Origin: Paenochrobactrum glaciei
Lineage (GTDB): Bacteria > Pseudomonadota > Alphaproteobacteria > Rhizobiales > Rhizobiaceae
DNA length: 64,000 bases
Direction: 5' to 3'
Assembly: GCF_039522165.1 (NCBI RefSeq)
Contig: NZ_BAAADE010000011.1
Coordinates: 9,837-73,836, forward strand
Part shown: positions 9,017 to 17,647 of the stretch, piece by piece
How the letters are laid out: each line of letters starts with the position of its first letter
Position numbering within the stretch: position 1 is the stretch's first letter
Notes under the pieces: generated by a model
Told to the model about the DNA's origin: nothing
Seen by the model: the letters and a program-made list of their open reading frames with translations, nothing else
Database searches by the model: none
Position numbers and translations under genes: made by a program

Positions 9017-9428
9017 GGTTGACGATATTTACCCGGTCTCAGAAAAGTCTCCCGAAAAAGCTGTGTCAGTTTCAGGGCTAGCTTTGCAAGATTTGACACT
9101 AGAGGCCATTATGAATGGGCAAATCGGATCAGCAGATATCCGAATTTCAGCTGATGTATTAAAAATTCAGGCAGAGATTGCACAAAAAAGCGGACGCGAG
9201 ACATTAGCAAAAAACTTTGAGCGCGCAGCTGATCTGGTCGCCGTGCCAGAAGCAATCATTTTACAAACTTACGAAATGCTTCGTCCAGGGCGTGTTCTTA
9301 ATCCAGAAGAACTGTCCAAAAGAGCCCGTTTTTTACGAGAAAAATACGGCGCCAATGCTATTGCGTCACTCATAGATGAGGCCGTTTTGATTTACAAAAA
9401 ACGTAGATTATTTCGTAAGCGTTACTAA
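9009..9428 (+). CDS. Diol/glycerol dehydratase small subunit
   Basis: A 139-residue gamma subunit of the B12-dependent dehydratase. Diagnostic segments are LTLEAIMNGQIGSADIRIS near residue 30, FERAADLVAVPEAIILQTYEMLRPGR in the centre, and LREKYGANAIASLIDEA near the C-terminus, as in PduE/DhaB3. It starts inside the last codons of the fused large-medium gene, which indicates translational coupling and an equimolar complex. The C-terminus is rich in Lys/Arg (YKKRRLFRKRY). No microcompartment shell genes are nearby, so the enzyme is probably free in the cytoplasm. Confidence 0.9.
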   Translation: MNKVDDIYPVSEKSPEKAVSVSGLALQDLTLEAIMNGQIGSADIRISADVLKIQAEIAQKSGRETLAKNFERAADLVAVPEAIILQTYEMLRPGRVLNPEELSKRARFLREKYGANAIASLIDEAVLIYKKRRLFRKRY

Positions 9429-9449
9429 TAATTATAAGAGGTACATGAC

Positions 9450-10262
9450 ATGATTTTAATGGGGAAAGTAGCAATCGTAACGGGCGCCGGATCTGGCATT
9501 GGACGTGCAGGTGCAACCATCATAGCACGAGAAGGAGCCTATGTTGTTATTACCGATCGTAATCTGACATCTGCTGAGCAAACTGCGGACATGATCAGAA
9601 GTACAGGCGGAAAATGTGAAGCTGTTGCGCTTGATGTAACTGATGATAAAGCTATTCAGGCATTAGTCGAAGATGTTGTCACGCGACATGGTAAGATTGA
9701 TATCCTCCATAATCATGCAGGAATTCAGGTTGCAGGCAGTATTGAAGACGTATCGGCAGAAGATTTTGATAAATCCTGGGCCGTAAATGTTCACGCACAA
9801 TATGTAGGGTGCAAGGCAGCTATTCCATTTATGAAGAAACAAGGCGGAGGTGTTATTCTTAATACATCATCCAATTCCGGCATGTTCCTTGATCGGGAAA
9901 TGGTTGCTTATATTACAAGTAAGTCTGCTGTTATTACAATGACCAAACAGATAGCACTCGATGTTGCCCGTTATGGCATTCGGGTAAATGCTTTATGTCC
10001 AGGATGGGTTGATACGCCTTTTAATGGCCCATACACAGAGCAACTTGGTGGACGTGAAGCCTTGGAGTTTGCCATATCCAATATCGTTCCAATCGGCCGG
10101 TTTGCTACGACTGATGAAATTGCAGAAACAATCCTGTTTCTCGTTTCGGATCGATCATCATATGTAACTGGTCACGCATTAATTGCTGACGGTGGGGAAT
10201 CCCTTGCCGGAGGTACTAATAGTGGAGATCAACCAAACGCTCTACAATTAAGCCCTGTATGA
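9450..10262 (+). CDS. SDR family NAD(P)-dependent oxidoreductase
   Basis: A 270-residue classical short-chain dehydrogenase. The nucleotide motif is TGAGSGIGRAG near residue 11, the catalytic serine is in NTSSNSG, and the active site is YITSK near residue 155. The usual NNAG is NHAG. The acidic residue after the second strand (TDRN) suggests NAD preference. It ends the dehydratase operon 21 nt after the small subunit. A reasonable role is reduction of the aldehyde made by the dehydratase or oxidation of the polyol substrate, but direction and substrate are inferred. A strong terminator follows. Confidence 0.85.
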   Translation: MILMGKVAIVTGAGSGIGRAGATIIAREGAYVVITDRNLTSAEQTADMIRSTGGKCEAVALDVTDDKAIQALVEDVVTRHGKIDILHNHAGIQVAGSIEDVSAEDFDKSWAVNVHAQYVGCKAAIPFMKKQGGGVILNTSSNSGMFLDREMVAYITSKSAVITMTKQIALDVARYGIRVNALCPGWVDTPFNGPYTEQLGGREALEFAISNIVPIGRFATTDEIAETILFLVSDRSSYVTGHALIADGGESLAGGTNSGDQPNALQLSPV

Positions 10263-10292
10263 TACTCACTTGTATTAATCTGATTTGATCTG

Positions 10293-10341
10293 GCACTGCT
10301 CCCTTTCCAGTTCTCGGACTTCGGAGCAGTGCAGATTTTTT
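10293..10341 (+). terminator. Rho-independent terminator of the dehydratase operon
   Basis: GCACTGCTCC at 10293-10302 pairs perfectly with GGAGCAGTGC at 10323-10332, followed by a T-tract at 10336-10341. It lies 30 nt after the SDR stop. Confidence 0.85.
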
Positions 10342-10659
10342 ATGCTCTGTGAAAGAATGCGAGCTCACGTCACTTGTCCTGCTTCAGCAGGTTAAAAAAG
10401 CTCTCCCCGACAGAATTGGCGCAACAGTTTCCACAACGATCCACACTGGCTATCAGTGAACATTATTACCCATTCACTGAAATCAAGATTGTTGCGATGA
10501 TGTCCCTTGCGCGTTCTTAAAACTTAAAAAGCAGATGGAATAAAAGTACGCCACCTGATGCGTTAAATGGCCGATATTCAAGCTTTACGACGACAATCTA
10601 TTATGCCGTAAGCTAAAACCGAAACCCGCCCACAAAACGTTGCTTTATTTTTGTTATTT
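10342..10659. other. Intergenic region between convergent operons
   Basis: No gene is apparent. An inverted repeat, TCAGTGAA at 10453-10460 and TTCACTGA at 10473-10480, lies here without a T-run, and may end transcripts arriving from the minus-strand D-aminopeptidase gene. Confidence 0.4.
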
Positions 10660-11487
10660 TTAAACGGGGAAAGAACTTAAGGCCGCATTAATGCTAAGCC
10701 GCCAAATCCTTGTTACTTCCAGCATATCTTTTGCGACATACCTTATTCCTCGTCCATTAATTCTCTCAGTGCCGGGTATATCAGACACAAGTTGTGCTGA
10801 CAGAGGATCAAAAAAATGCATTTCCAGTTCAATTGGCCCATCTAATTTAACAACTTGCATTTCTTGAATTCGTTCAATTGCCCGTTTAGCACCTTCTTTT
10901 ATTAACTGTTGGGAAATCGCTGGACTTAGATTTTGTGCAGCTAAACGGCTGATCGCTCGTTTCGTCGTGACCCGCTCTGTCCATGGATATGTCTGTGCAA
11001 TATTATCCGTTAAAGTGTCATCGCCTGAAACAAAAGCTAATGGGACACCAAAGTGACCGGCAACTGCGGTATTGAAATCTACTTCATTGACAGATTTGCC
11101 ATTCAGACGGACTTCATACGCAATGCGACTAACATGTGTATGGGACAAGACACCAAGGGCATCACCGGCCTGCGCATGATATCCAAGCATTAAAGCCGCA
11201 GCACAGGAACCATCTATACCTTGCATCTGGAATAAAGGTCGAGGAATTCCACTGACAAGTTGCGCTACCGGATGAAGTTCATGCGGAATTATATTGCGCA
11301 TAAAACCATGTGCATCCGTAACAACAATCTCAGTCGCACCAGCTTCCAAAATACCTTCAATGGAAGCATTAATTTCAGCAGTTAACCATTTACGTGCCAT
11401 CTCATATTCTATTCCTTCCATTTTTACCTGGTCGGTATGGGTAACGCCTGCCACCCCTTCCATATCTGCGGTAATGAATATTTTCAC
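10660..11487 (-). CDS. M55 family D-aminopeptidase (DppA-like)
   Basis: A 275-residue zinc metallopeptidase that releases D-amino acids from D-amino-acid peptides such as D-Ala-D-Ala. The N-terminus KIFITADMEGVAG carries the family Asp-Met-Glu metal motif; VTDAHGF and a GYHAQ motif supply further ligands, and VSHTHVS contributes histidines. The frame extends upstream of the family start, so I chose the GTG at 11487, with GAGGG upstream, which gives the normal family length. It is last in the same-strand run with an amino acid ABC transporter (11591-14253), suggesting that imported D-containing peptides or peptidoglycan fragments are degraded. Confidence 0.88.
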   Translation of the reverse strand: MKIFITADMEGVAGVTHTDQVKMEGIEYEMARKWLTAEINASIEGILEAGATEIVVTDAHGFMRNIIPHELHPVAQLVSGIPRPLFQMQGIDGSCAAALMLGYHAQAGDALGVLSHTHVSRIAYEVRLNGKSVNEVDFNTAVAGHFGVPLAFVSGDDTLTDNIAQTYPWTERVTTKRAISRLAAQNLSPAISQQLIKEGAKRAIERIQEMQVVKLDGPIELEMHFFDPLSAQLVSDIPGTERINGRGIRYVAKDMLEVTRIWRLSINAALSSFPV

Positions 11488-11590
11488 TGTCGAGCCCTCG
11501 ATCACAGTACAATCGAAATTGTAAAAATAGGCGGGGCTGAAGATAAATAATAAGAGGTTATCTACTTCAACACCCACCTGAATTCAGATC

Positions 11591-12502
11591 TTATTTTGAT
11601 TTAAAATGTTCGGTATCTGGCGCTAAATTGATACCTGGCTTGGCTATCATGTTGCGTTCCAGCCCCCATTTTTTCATGATGCTCGCATAAGTGCCATTGT
11701 TATTCAGCTCCTCGAATGCGGCCAAAATCGCTTTACTGGTGTTTGATCCCGCAGGTGCAATACTTCCCTGATAAATATCACCAAATCCGTTTGGAAGATT
11801 TGCGGCGGCTAAATCAAGTACGCCTGATGATTGATCTACGAAATATGTCAACGGTGCCTGGCCCGAAAAGAAACCATCCGAGCGCTTTGAACGAACGGCA
11901 AGAATTGCTGAATTCTGATCGGGGAACGACTGCACTTCCACTGGTTTGCCATCTTTGGCACATGCGGAAGCTTTCTCTTTTAAAACTCGTTCCGCTGAAC
12001 CCGCTGCCATAACCGCAATCGTCAAACCGCAAACATCATCCAAACTTTGAATGTTTTTGGGGTTACCTTTTTGGACAGCAAAAGCGACATATTCCTGAAC
12101 CCAATCGATGAAGTCAATTTTACCGCGACGATCTGGAAAGTCACCTGTCGGTCCAATGGACATATCGTAACGACCTGCATCAAAACCGGCTAGCATAGCA
12201 CCCAAGCCGGCAACGGTTTGGTGCTGCACTTCAAGACCAAAAAGTTGACCGATAGCGATAGCCAGATCATTGCTGGCTCCATCTAATTTATCAGGACCGA
12301 GAACGATTTGATATGGTGGATAAGAACCACTGTTTACAGCAACAATATAACCACGCTCACGAATGTTATCCGGCAATATTGCTCTTATGCTTTCATTTAC
12401 GTTTTGAGTAGGCACTTCTTGAGTAAGTGCCGAAGATGATGTGAGCGCAGTTATGGCAACAGTCGCTACAAAAGCAGTGTATTTTATCGTTTTCTTCAAC
12501 AT
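11591..12502 (-). CDS. Amino acid ABC transporter substrate-binding protein (family 3)
   Basis: A 303-residue periplasmic binding protein. It has a signal peptide (MLKKTIKYTAFVATVAITAL) and the family 3 fold with ERGYIVAVNSGSYPPYQ at the start of lobe 1 and DFPDRRGKIDFIDW in the ligand region, matching polar amino acid binders. It belongs to the three-gene transporter read from 14253 down to 11591 and is separated from the D-aminopeptidase gene by about 100 bp. The ligand is not predictable; the D-aminopeptidase context makes a D-amino acid or a dipeptide plausible. Confidence 0.9.
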   Translation of the reverse strand: MLKKTIKYTAFVATVAITALTSSSALTQEVPTQNVNESIRAILPDNIRERGYIVAVNSGSYPPYQIVLGPDKLDGASNDLAIAIGQLFGLEVQHQTVAGLGAMLAGFDAGRYDMSIGPTGDFPDRRGKIDFIDWVQEYVAFAVQKGNPKNIQSLDDVCGLTIAVMAAGSAERVLKEKASACAKDGKPVEVQSFPDQNSAILAVRSKRSDGFFSGQAPLTYFVDQSSGVLDLAAANLPNGFGDIYQGSIAPAGSNTSKAILAAFEELNNNGTYASIMKKWGLERNMIAKPGINLAPDTEHFKSK

Positions 12503-12526
12503 GGCATATTCCCCTTTATTTTGAAT

Positions 12527-13321
12527 TCAAATGAACCTGTTTAAGAATGCTTTTGTTCTTTCTTGTTTCGGTGAAACAAGAATTTCATTCGGCGGGCCTT
12601 GTTCGATAATTTTGCCGTAATCCATAAAGACAACGCGATCCGCGGCTTCTTTTGCAAAACCTATTTCATGCGTTACAACGATCATTGTGAGACCTTGCGC
12701 GGCGAGGTTTTTCATTACGGCTAGAACTTCTCCCACCAGTTCAGGATCAAGCGCGGAGGTAGGCTCATCAAACAGCATCAACTTTGGCTTAATAGCCAAA
12801 GCACGCGCGATAGCCACACGTTGTTGCTGCCCGCCTGAAAGCTGGCGCGGATAGGAGTTTGCCTTTTCAACAAGTCCAATTCGCTCAAGAAGTTCATAGG
12901 CATAGGCTTCAGCATGTTGACGTTTTTCACCGTGAACACCTACCGGAGCCTCAATAATATTCTGCATTACCGTTAAGTGCGGATACAGATTGAACTGCTG
13001 GAAAACCATGCCGATATTCTTACGTTGCTGGGCAAGAACAGAGGGCGTTGCATGAAAAAGCTTGTTACCTTTTAATTGATAACCAATTTGATCCTCACCA
13101 ACCATGATGGATCCGGCTTGCATCGTTTCCAGATGATTAATACATCGCAAGAATGTCGACTTTCCGGAGCCTGAAGGGCCAAGAATGACGATTGTTTCGC
13201 CTTTATGGACATCCAGATCAATCCCTTTCAGGACTTCATGCTCGCCGTAGGATTTATGCACATTGTGAGCACGCACAAGAATAGAAGCTTCCGTATCATG
13301 ACGCGTTGTTGACTGGTTCAT
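12527..13321 (-). CDS. Amino acid ABC transporter ATP-binding protein (GlnQ/HisP type)
   Basis: A 264-residue ATPase of the polar amino acid family. Walker A is LGPSGSGKSTFLRCINHLE, the signature is LSGGQQQRVAIARAL, Walker B is LMLFDEPTSALDPE and the switch is VVTHEIGFA. The FLRCINHLE sequence is diagnostic for PAAT ATPases. The start overlaps the permease stop by 4 nt. Confidence 0.93.
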   Translation of the reverse strand: MNQSTTRHDTEASILVRAHNVHKSYGEHEVLKGIDLDVHKGETIVILGPSGSGKSTFLRCINHLETMQAGSIMVGEDQIGYQLKGNKLFHATPSVLAQQRKNIGMVFQQFNLYPHLTVMQNIIEAPVGVHGEKRQHAEAYAYELLERIGLVEKANSYPRQLSGGQQQRVAIARALAIKPKLMLFDEPTSALDPELVGEVLAVMKNLAAQGLTMIVVTHEIGFAKEAADRVVFMDYGKIIEQGPPNEILVSPKQERTKAFLNRFI

Positions 13322-14253
13322 TGTGCGTCCTCTACCGGCTTGGCAATATTTATCGCTGGGCTCGTTTCACTCATGCGTTGCCCCCGCGCATAATAACGCT
13401 CGATAAAGGACTGTCCGATATTGAGGATCGAGGTAATGATCAGATACCAGATGACTGCAACCATCAGCAGCGGGATAATTTCAAAGGTTCGGTTATAAAC
13501 AGCCTGCACAGAATAGAGCAGATCATTCATCGCGATGATGCTGACCAGTGATGTGCCCTTAATCATACTGATAAGTTGATTGCCAGTCGGAGGAACGATT
13601 GATCGCATTGCTTGCGGAATGATGATGCGCCAGAGTGCACGCGTTCGTGTCATACCAAAGGCTTGTGCGGTTTCACTTTGGCCAGGATCCACAGACAAAA
13701 GACCACCGCGAATAATCTCAGCCATATATGCTGCTTCATTAAGTGCAAGACCGACAATAGCTGCAGTTAATGGCGTAATGATAGAATTTGTTTCCCAGCT
13801 GATCAATGTGGGTCCAAATGGAATACTGATTGTAATATATGGAAAGATAGTCGCCATATTGTACCAAAAAATCAGCTGGACAAGCATAGGTGTCCCGCGG
13901 AAAAACCAGATGTAAATAGCTGCTCCAGAGGAGGCTATATGGCTTTTTGATAAGCGGCATACGGCTAAAACAAGACCAATGATTGTGCCTACGACCATGG
14001 CAACAACTGTTAGCCCTAAGGTTACATAAAGTCCGTTGATGACAGTTTCATCAAAGAACCACTTAAAGACAACATCCCATTGAAATGTATCATTATTAAT
14101 CACCAGCCATAGAAATTGTATGACGAAAGCAACAATAATAATACTCAGTGACCAGTGTAGATAATTAATTGGTGTTATTGCCTGTGACACATCTCTGAGG
14201 GTGTTCGTAGGTATATTGGATTGTTTATTTGGTGATGCCGCCATTTTGGTCAC
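13318..14253 (-). CDS. Amino acid ABC transporter permease (HisM/GlnP type)
   Basis: A 311-residue inner-membrane permease. After a polar N-terminal extension it has a first membrane helix and then the His/Glu/Gln/Arg permease domain (GLYVTLGLTVVAMVVG; loop EIIRGGLLSVDPGQSETAQA; GTSLVSIIAMNDLL). A single permease gene suggests a homodimeric pore. The start is a GTG with GGAAGG upstream; an ATG nine bases further in is possible. It is the first gene of this minus-strand operon and is divergent from the LysR gene at 14500. Confidence 0.9.
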   Translation of the reverse strand: MTKMAASPNKQSNIPTNTLRDVSQAITPINYLHWSLSIIIVAFVIQFLWLVINNDTFQWDVVFKWFFDETVINGLYVTLGLTVVAMVVGTIIGLVLAVCRLSKSHIASSGAAIYIWFFRGTPMLVQLIFWYNMATIFPYITISIPFGPTLISWETNSIITPLTAAIVGLALNEAAYMAEIIRGGLLSVDPGQSETAQAFGMTRTRALWRIIIPQAMRSIVPPTGNQLISMIKGTSLVSIIAMNDLLYSVQAVYNRTFEIIPLLMVAVIWYLIITSILNIGQSFIERYYARGQRMSETSPAINIAKPVEDAQ

Positions 14254-14499
14254 GATCGATCCTTCCCGTTCGAGTGTGGCCTTTATCGTTCAGATTTTCT
14301 GAATGATAGATCCAATTAAACGGTATTAAGGATGGGTTTAAAAAGACCGAAAGTTTATGGATTACATAGATAAAGACTATAGTTGCACTCATTTTGTGAA
14401 ATGCCGTTGTGTGAACAGGCAGCTCTTGCTTTTTAATATCGTTCCAAGCACTTTAATAAATACGAGTACCTGATTATTCAGGAGCATGAGGAGGAATTT

Positions 14500-15426
14500 A
14501 TGAGTGCGCTTGCATCGCTAGGAGCTATGAGCCTACGTCAGCTTGAGGTTTTTTATGCCGTCATAGATGCAGGAAGTATAACGGCAGCAGCAGAAAACCT
14601 ACATATTTCTCAACCTACCGTAAGCACCATGATAAAGCGTATTGAAGATCAATTGGGGCTTGCTCTTTTTAGAAAAGAACGTGGGCGGTTAATACCTACC
14701 AATGAGGGCCGTTTATTATTTGAGACATTGCATCGTAATTTTCGCTGTTTTGAATCAATTGCCAATACAATTTCAATGCTTCAAAAAGATATTTCACAAA
14801 GAATGAGCATTGCGACGATTCAGCCTCTTGGGAACGGGATCGTATCTTCTGCGTTGAAGTTATTTTTGGAAGAGCGGCCGGATGCCCATGTTCAACTTTT
14901 AATTCGGCCCCGAAAGGATGTTTATACGGCTGTCGCAGCAGAGGGGGCAGATCTGGGCATTTCATTTCAGACTGGTGAAGCCGAACGTGAAGGTCTTACA
15001 GTTGAACATGTGAGTTCTGGGCGGTTATTTTGCATTATGCCGCATGGGCATCCGCTTGAGGAAAAGTCGATAATTACTCATGATGACATGATAAATTATC
15101 CGATTGTATCATTTCCTCCCGGGCATCAATGGCTACTAACCCAGTTTGAAAAGGTCATAGATAAAAGTAAACCGCGGCGCGAACCAATATTAACCGTTGA
15201 AAGTGTAATGTCTATTTACCCTCATGTGGAAAAAGGCATTGGTATCGGTCTTGTGGATGAGTTTTCTTTAAGAAGCAATTATACAGAGCGACTATCATAT
15301 CGTCCGTTTGAACCTGTCATCAATGTGGCAGTTGATTTTATTTACCCTAATAGGCGTGCATCTGAACTGACAAAAGCGTTTGCCAGACATTTCAATTCAG
15401 TCTGTAAAAGTATTGGCCATTCTTGA
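14500..15426 (+). CDS. LysR family transcriptional regulator
   Basis: A 308-residue regulator. The N-terminal helix-turn-helix is LRQLEVFYAVIDAGSITAAA with LHISQPTVS at residues 13-55; the remainder is a periplasmic-binding-like effector domain. It follows GAGGAG upstream of the ATG at 14500. It is divergent from the amino acid transporter operon (250-bp shared promoter) and convergent with the decarboxylase-like gene at 15444. The transporter/D-aminopeptidase operon is the most likely target. Confidence 0.9.
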   Translation: MSALASLGAMSLRQLEVFYAVIDAGSITAAAENLHISQPTVSTMIKRIEDQLGLALFRKERGRLIPTNEGRLLFETLHRNFRCFESIANTISMLQKDISQRMSIATIQPLGNGIVSSALKLFLEERPDAHVQLLIRPRKDVYTAVAAEGADLGISFQTGEAEREGLTVEHVSSGRLFCIMPHGHPLEEKSIITHDDMINYPIVSFPPGHQWLLTQFEKVIDKSKPRREPILTVESVMSIYPHVEKGIGIGLVDEFSLRSNYTERLSYRPFEPVINVAVDFIYPNRRASELTKAFARHFNSVCKSIGHS

Positions 15427-15436
15427 TGGTGAAAAC

Positions 15437-15455
15437 GCGGGGCTTATCGCCCCGC
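15437..15455. terminator. Bidirectional hairpin between convergent genes
   Basis: GCGGGGC and GCCCCGC form a 7-bp GC-only stem around a 5-nt loop. It lies just after the LysR stop. The stop codon of the minus-strand gene at 15444 sits in the loop. On the minus strand the stem is followed by GTTTTC. Confidence 0.65.
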
Positions 15456-16427
15456 AGCTTTCAAAAAAGCTTCAAAATCAGCAAATAATTTTAAAGGATC
15501 GGCAGGCTTTTGAACAATACCCTGCGCGTATTGTTCATGACACATAACCGCCAGCATTTTTTTATGCGCGTCCTGATGACAGCCAAATGGCGGTGTATCT
15601 TCAGGAAAATCTTTTATCATACTTTCTATTTCAGCAATCTGCCAAGGTGAAGCCTCACCAAAGTTTTTCGCTTTTTTCCACCAATCTTGCCAGGATGCCT
15701 GAAGTGCATCATAGACAGCCAAAACCACACCTGGGTTTTGTTCAGCATATGATCGTTCAAAAGCAATGATATGGAAGGCTGGATAGACACCAGTTCGACG
15801 ATGATAAAGTGTTTCTGCACTTCTGAAGTCTCGAACAAGTCTGCGGAACTCACTACCAATCTCATAGACTGACGGTGGCATAAAAGCTGTTGTTACCGCA
15901 TCAATTTTGCCAAGCCGTAATTCTTCCATCAAGGTTTGTTCTTCTGAGAGAAAAAGTGAGCCTTCCGGTGGCACTACATCGAATGATGTTTTCGGTTTCA
16001 TTTTAATGTCTTGGTCAACATGTCCGATAACCCATTGAACATCGCCAATGTCAACGCCGGCTTCACGAAGGGCTGCGCGTGCCCACATGGTTCCAGAGTC
16101 ACTCCAAGAATTAGTGCCGATACGTTTTCCTTTCAGATCAGCGAGGTTTTCGAGAGGAGAATCCCGATGCGCAATATAATTGCGGTGACGAAAACCGCGA
16201 AGTACATAAGCCGGAATACCAATCAAACGCTGATCATCATTGGCACAGGCCATAACATACCGATTAAATGAGACTTCAGCAGCGTGAATATCGGCAGGAA
16301 ACTCGTTCGACAGTGCAGCATTGAACTTTACATTAATCTTTAGATTTGGTGTATCAACGGCACCAATAATAAGCGGACAAAACTGATCATAAGCGCGTAA
16401 GATCATATTGACAGTTGTAATGCTCAA
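15444..16427 (-). CDS. 4,5-dihydroxyphthalate decarboxylase-like / PBP2-fold protein
   Basis: A 327-residue protein with the type 2 periplasmic-binding fold (LKGKRIGTNSWSDSGTMWARA; ITTAFMPPS-like hinge region). It has no signal peptide and resembles the Pht5/4,5-dihydroxyphthalate decarboxylase group, soluble enzymes that adopt this fold. I chose the TTG at 16427, with GGAG five bases upstream, because family members start near the sequence ITTVNMILRAYDQ. It is followed upstream on the same strand by an HpaI-family aldolase gene, a pairing that suggests catabolism of an aromatic or keto acid. A cytoplasmic binding protein is an alternative. Confidence 0.7.
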   Translation of the reverse strand: MSITTVNMILRAYDQFCPLIIGAVDTPNLKINVKFNAALSNEFPADIHAAEVSFNRYVMACANDDQRLIGIPAYVLRGFRHRNYIAHRDSPLENLADLKGKRIGTNSWSDSGTMWARAALREAGVDIGDVQWVIGHVDQDIKMKPKTSFDVVPPEGSLFLSEEQTLMEELRLGKIDAVTTAFMPPSVYEIGSEFRRLVRDFRSAETLYHRRTGVYPAFHIIAFERSYAEQNPGVVLAVYDALQASWQDWWKKAKNFGEASPWQIAEIESMIKDFPEDTPPFGCHQDAHKKMLAVMCHEQYAQGIVQKPADPLKLFADFEAFLKAAGR

Positions 16428-16480
16428 AGTTCTCTCCAATTTTCAATGGTTGGAAATTGTTTTCAAGAGTTTGTCGTCAA

Positions 16481-17254
16481 TCAAACAGATGCCTGAAATC
16501 TGGCTACATCATTCAAACATGCATCACGTAAACGACTGGCATCACTTCCTGTCGAAATCATATGATATCCGGCATCATAAACCTCTTTCAACGAAACGCC
16601 GGGCCTTAGAATTGAACCGATTGGCATGTTCGCATTTTTGCAAACTGTCTCGACATTTTTTATCATTGTAAGCAGTTCAGGATGGTTCATATTACCCATG
16701 ACTCCAGCAGATGCGGACAAGTCATAAGGCCCGACAAATAACATATCCACGCCTTCTACTGCTGCAATTTCAGCTGCATTCTTTACACCGTCGACAGTTT
16801 CAATCTGACAGATTACCAGAGTGTTTTCATGGGCTGACTGCGCATAGAGTTCAGCATCAGCTCCAAAGCCTGAAGCTCTAATAGTGCCAGGCGCAGCACC
16901 GCGTGAGCCAAAGTTAGGATAATAACAAGCCTGTACAATAGCTTTAGCCTGCTCTGCCGTATTAACACTTGGTATCATCACACCTTCGGCACCCAAATCT
17001 AAAACACGCCGTATATATGCAGTGTCATGGCTAGGTACGCGAACAAGCCCAGCAGTGGCGGACGGGGCAATTGCTTGCAACTGCTGCCCTAAAGTCATCA
17101 GATCACCACATCCATGCTCATGATCAATTATGATAAAATCAAAACCGGCATGCGCGATAACTTCAGTTGCGAAAGCGCTTGCAAGCACACTCCAGCTTCC
17201 AAATACTTTCTCATTATTTTGCAATCGTTTTTTTAAGAGCTTAGGGCGATACAC
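16481..17254 (-). CDS. HpcH/HpaI family class II aldolase
   Basis: A 257-residue metal-dependent aldolase that cleaves 2-keto-3-deoxy or 4-hydroxy-2-oxo acids to pyruvate plus an aldehyde. Family marks are FDFIIIDHEHG (the catalytic His region), a GLVRVPSHD segment, GAEGVMIPSVNTAEQA, and the metal-binding CQIETVDGVKNA and FVGPYDLSAS. GTG 17254 is preceded by AGGAG. It is the first gene of a probable two-gene unit with the decarboxylase-like gene. The exact substrate is not determinable. Confidence 0.88.
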   Translation of the reverse strand: MYRPKLLKKRLQNNEKVFGSWSVLASAFATEVIAHAGFDFIIIDHEHGCGDLMTLGQQLQAIAPSATAGLVRVPSHDTAYIRRVLDLGAEGVMIPSVNTAEQAKAIVQACYYPNFGSRGAAPGTIRASGFGADAELYAQSAHENTLVICQIETVDGVKNAAEIAAVEGVDMLFVGPYDLSASAGVMGNMNHPELLTMIKNVETVCKNANMPIGSILRPGVSLKEVYDAGYHMISTGSDASRLRDACLNDVARFQASV

Positions 17255-17647
17255 TATGACTTACTCCTAGAGTTTGAATATTATGATTTTCAAAAGCTTA
17301 ATGAGTGTCACAGACTATCAATCTATGAATTTATAGAAATTGAAATAATGTTAGAACAACATAAGTGCGAGCTATGTGAATACCCCTACGTTTATAAACC
17401 TTGTTACTGAAAAAGAGATAATTTCATTAATGATTTCAACATAGATGCAATTTAACAAATCACTGAGCGCGGTCATTGCGGGATAGTTTAGTATATATAA
17501 ATTAGCGCTATTAAAAAGAATTTTGAACGGAACTACCCCATTAGCTTCCTGTCAAAAATAACAGAGAAAATATTCCTGCGCGTATCAGTCGGGCTTGAAA
17601 AATGGTAAGAAAAAAGGCCACTCAATTGAGTGGCCTTTTGATATAAT
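17255..17647. other. AT-rich intergenic region with terminator
   Basis: No gene is visible in this 393-bp stretch. It should contain the promoter of the aldolase gene, near 17255-17400, and holds the terminator described next. Confidence 0.5.
17612..17639 (-). terminator. Terminator downstream of the CycA-like permease
   Basis: AAAAGGCCACTCAA and TTGAGTGGCCTTTT form a perfect 28-bp palindrome with flanking A and T runs. It lies directly after the minus-strand permease stop and can act in both directions. Confidence 0.85.
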
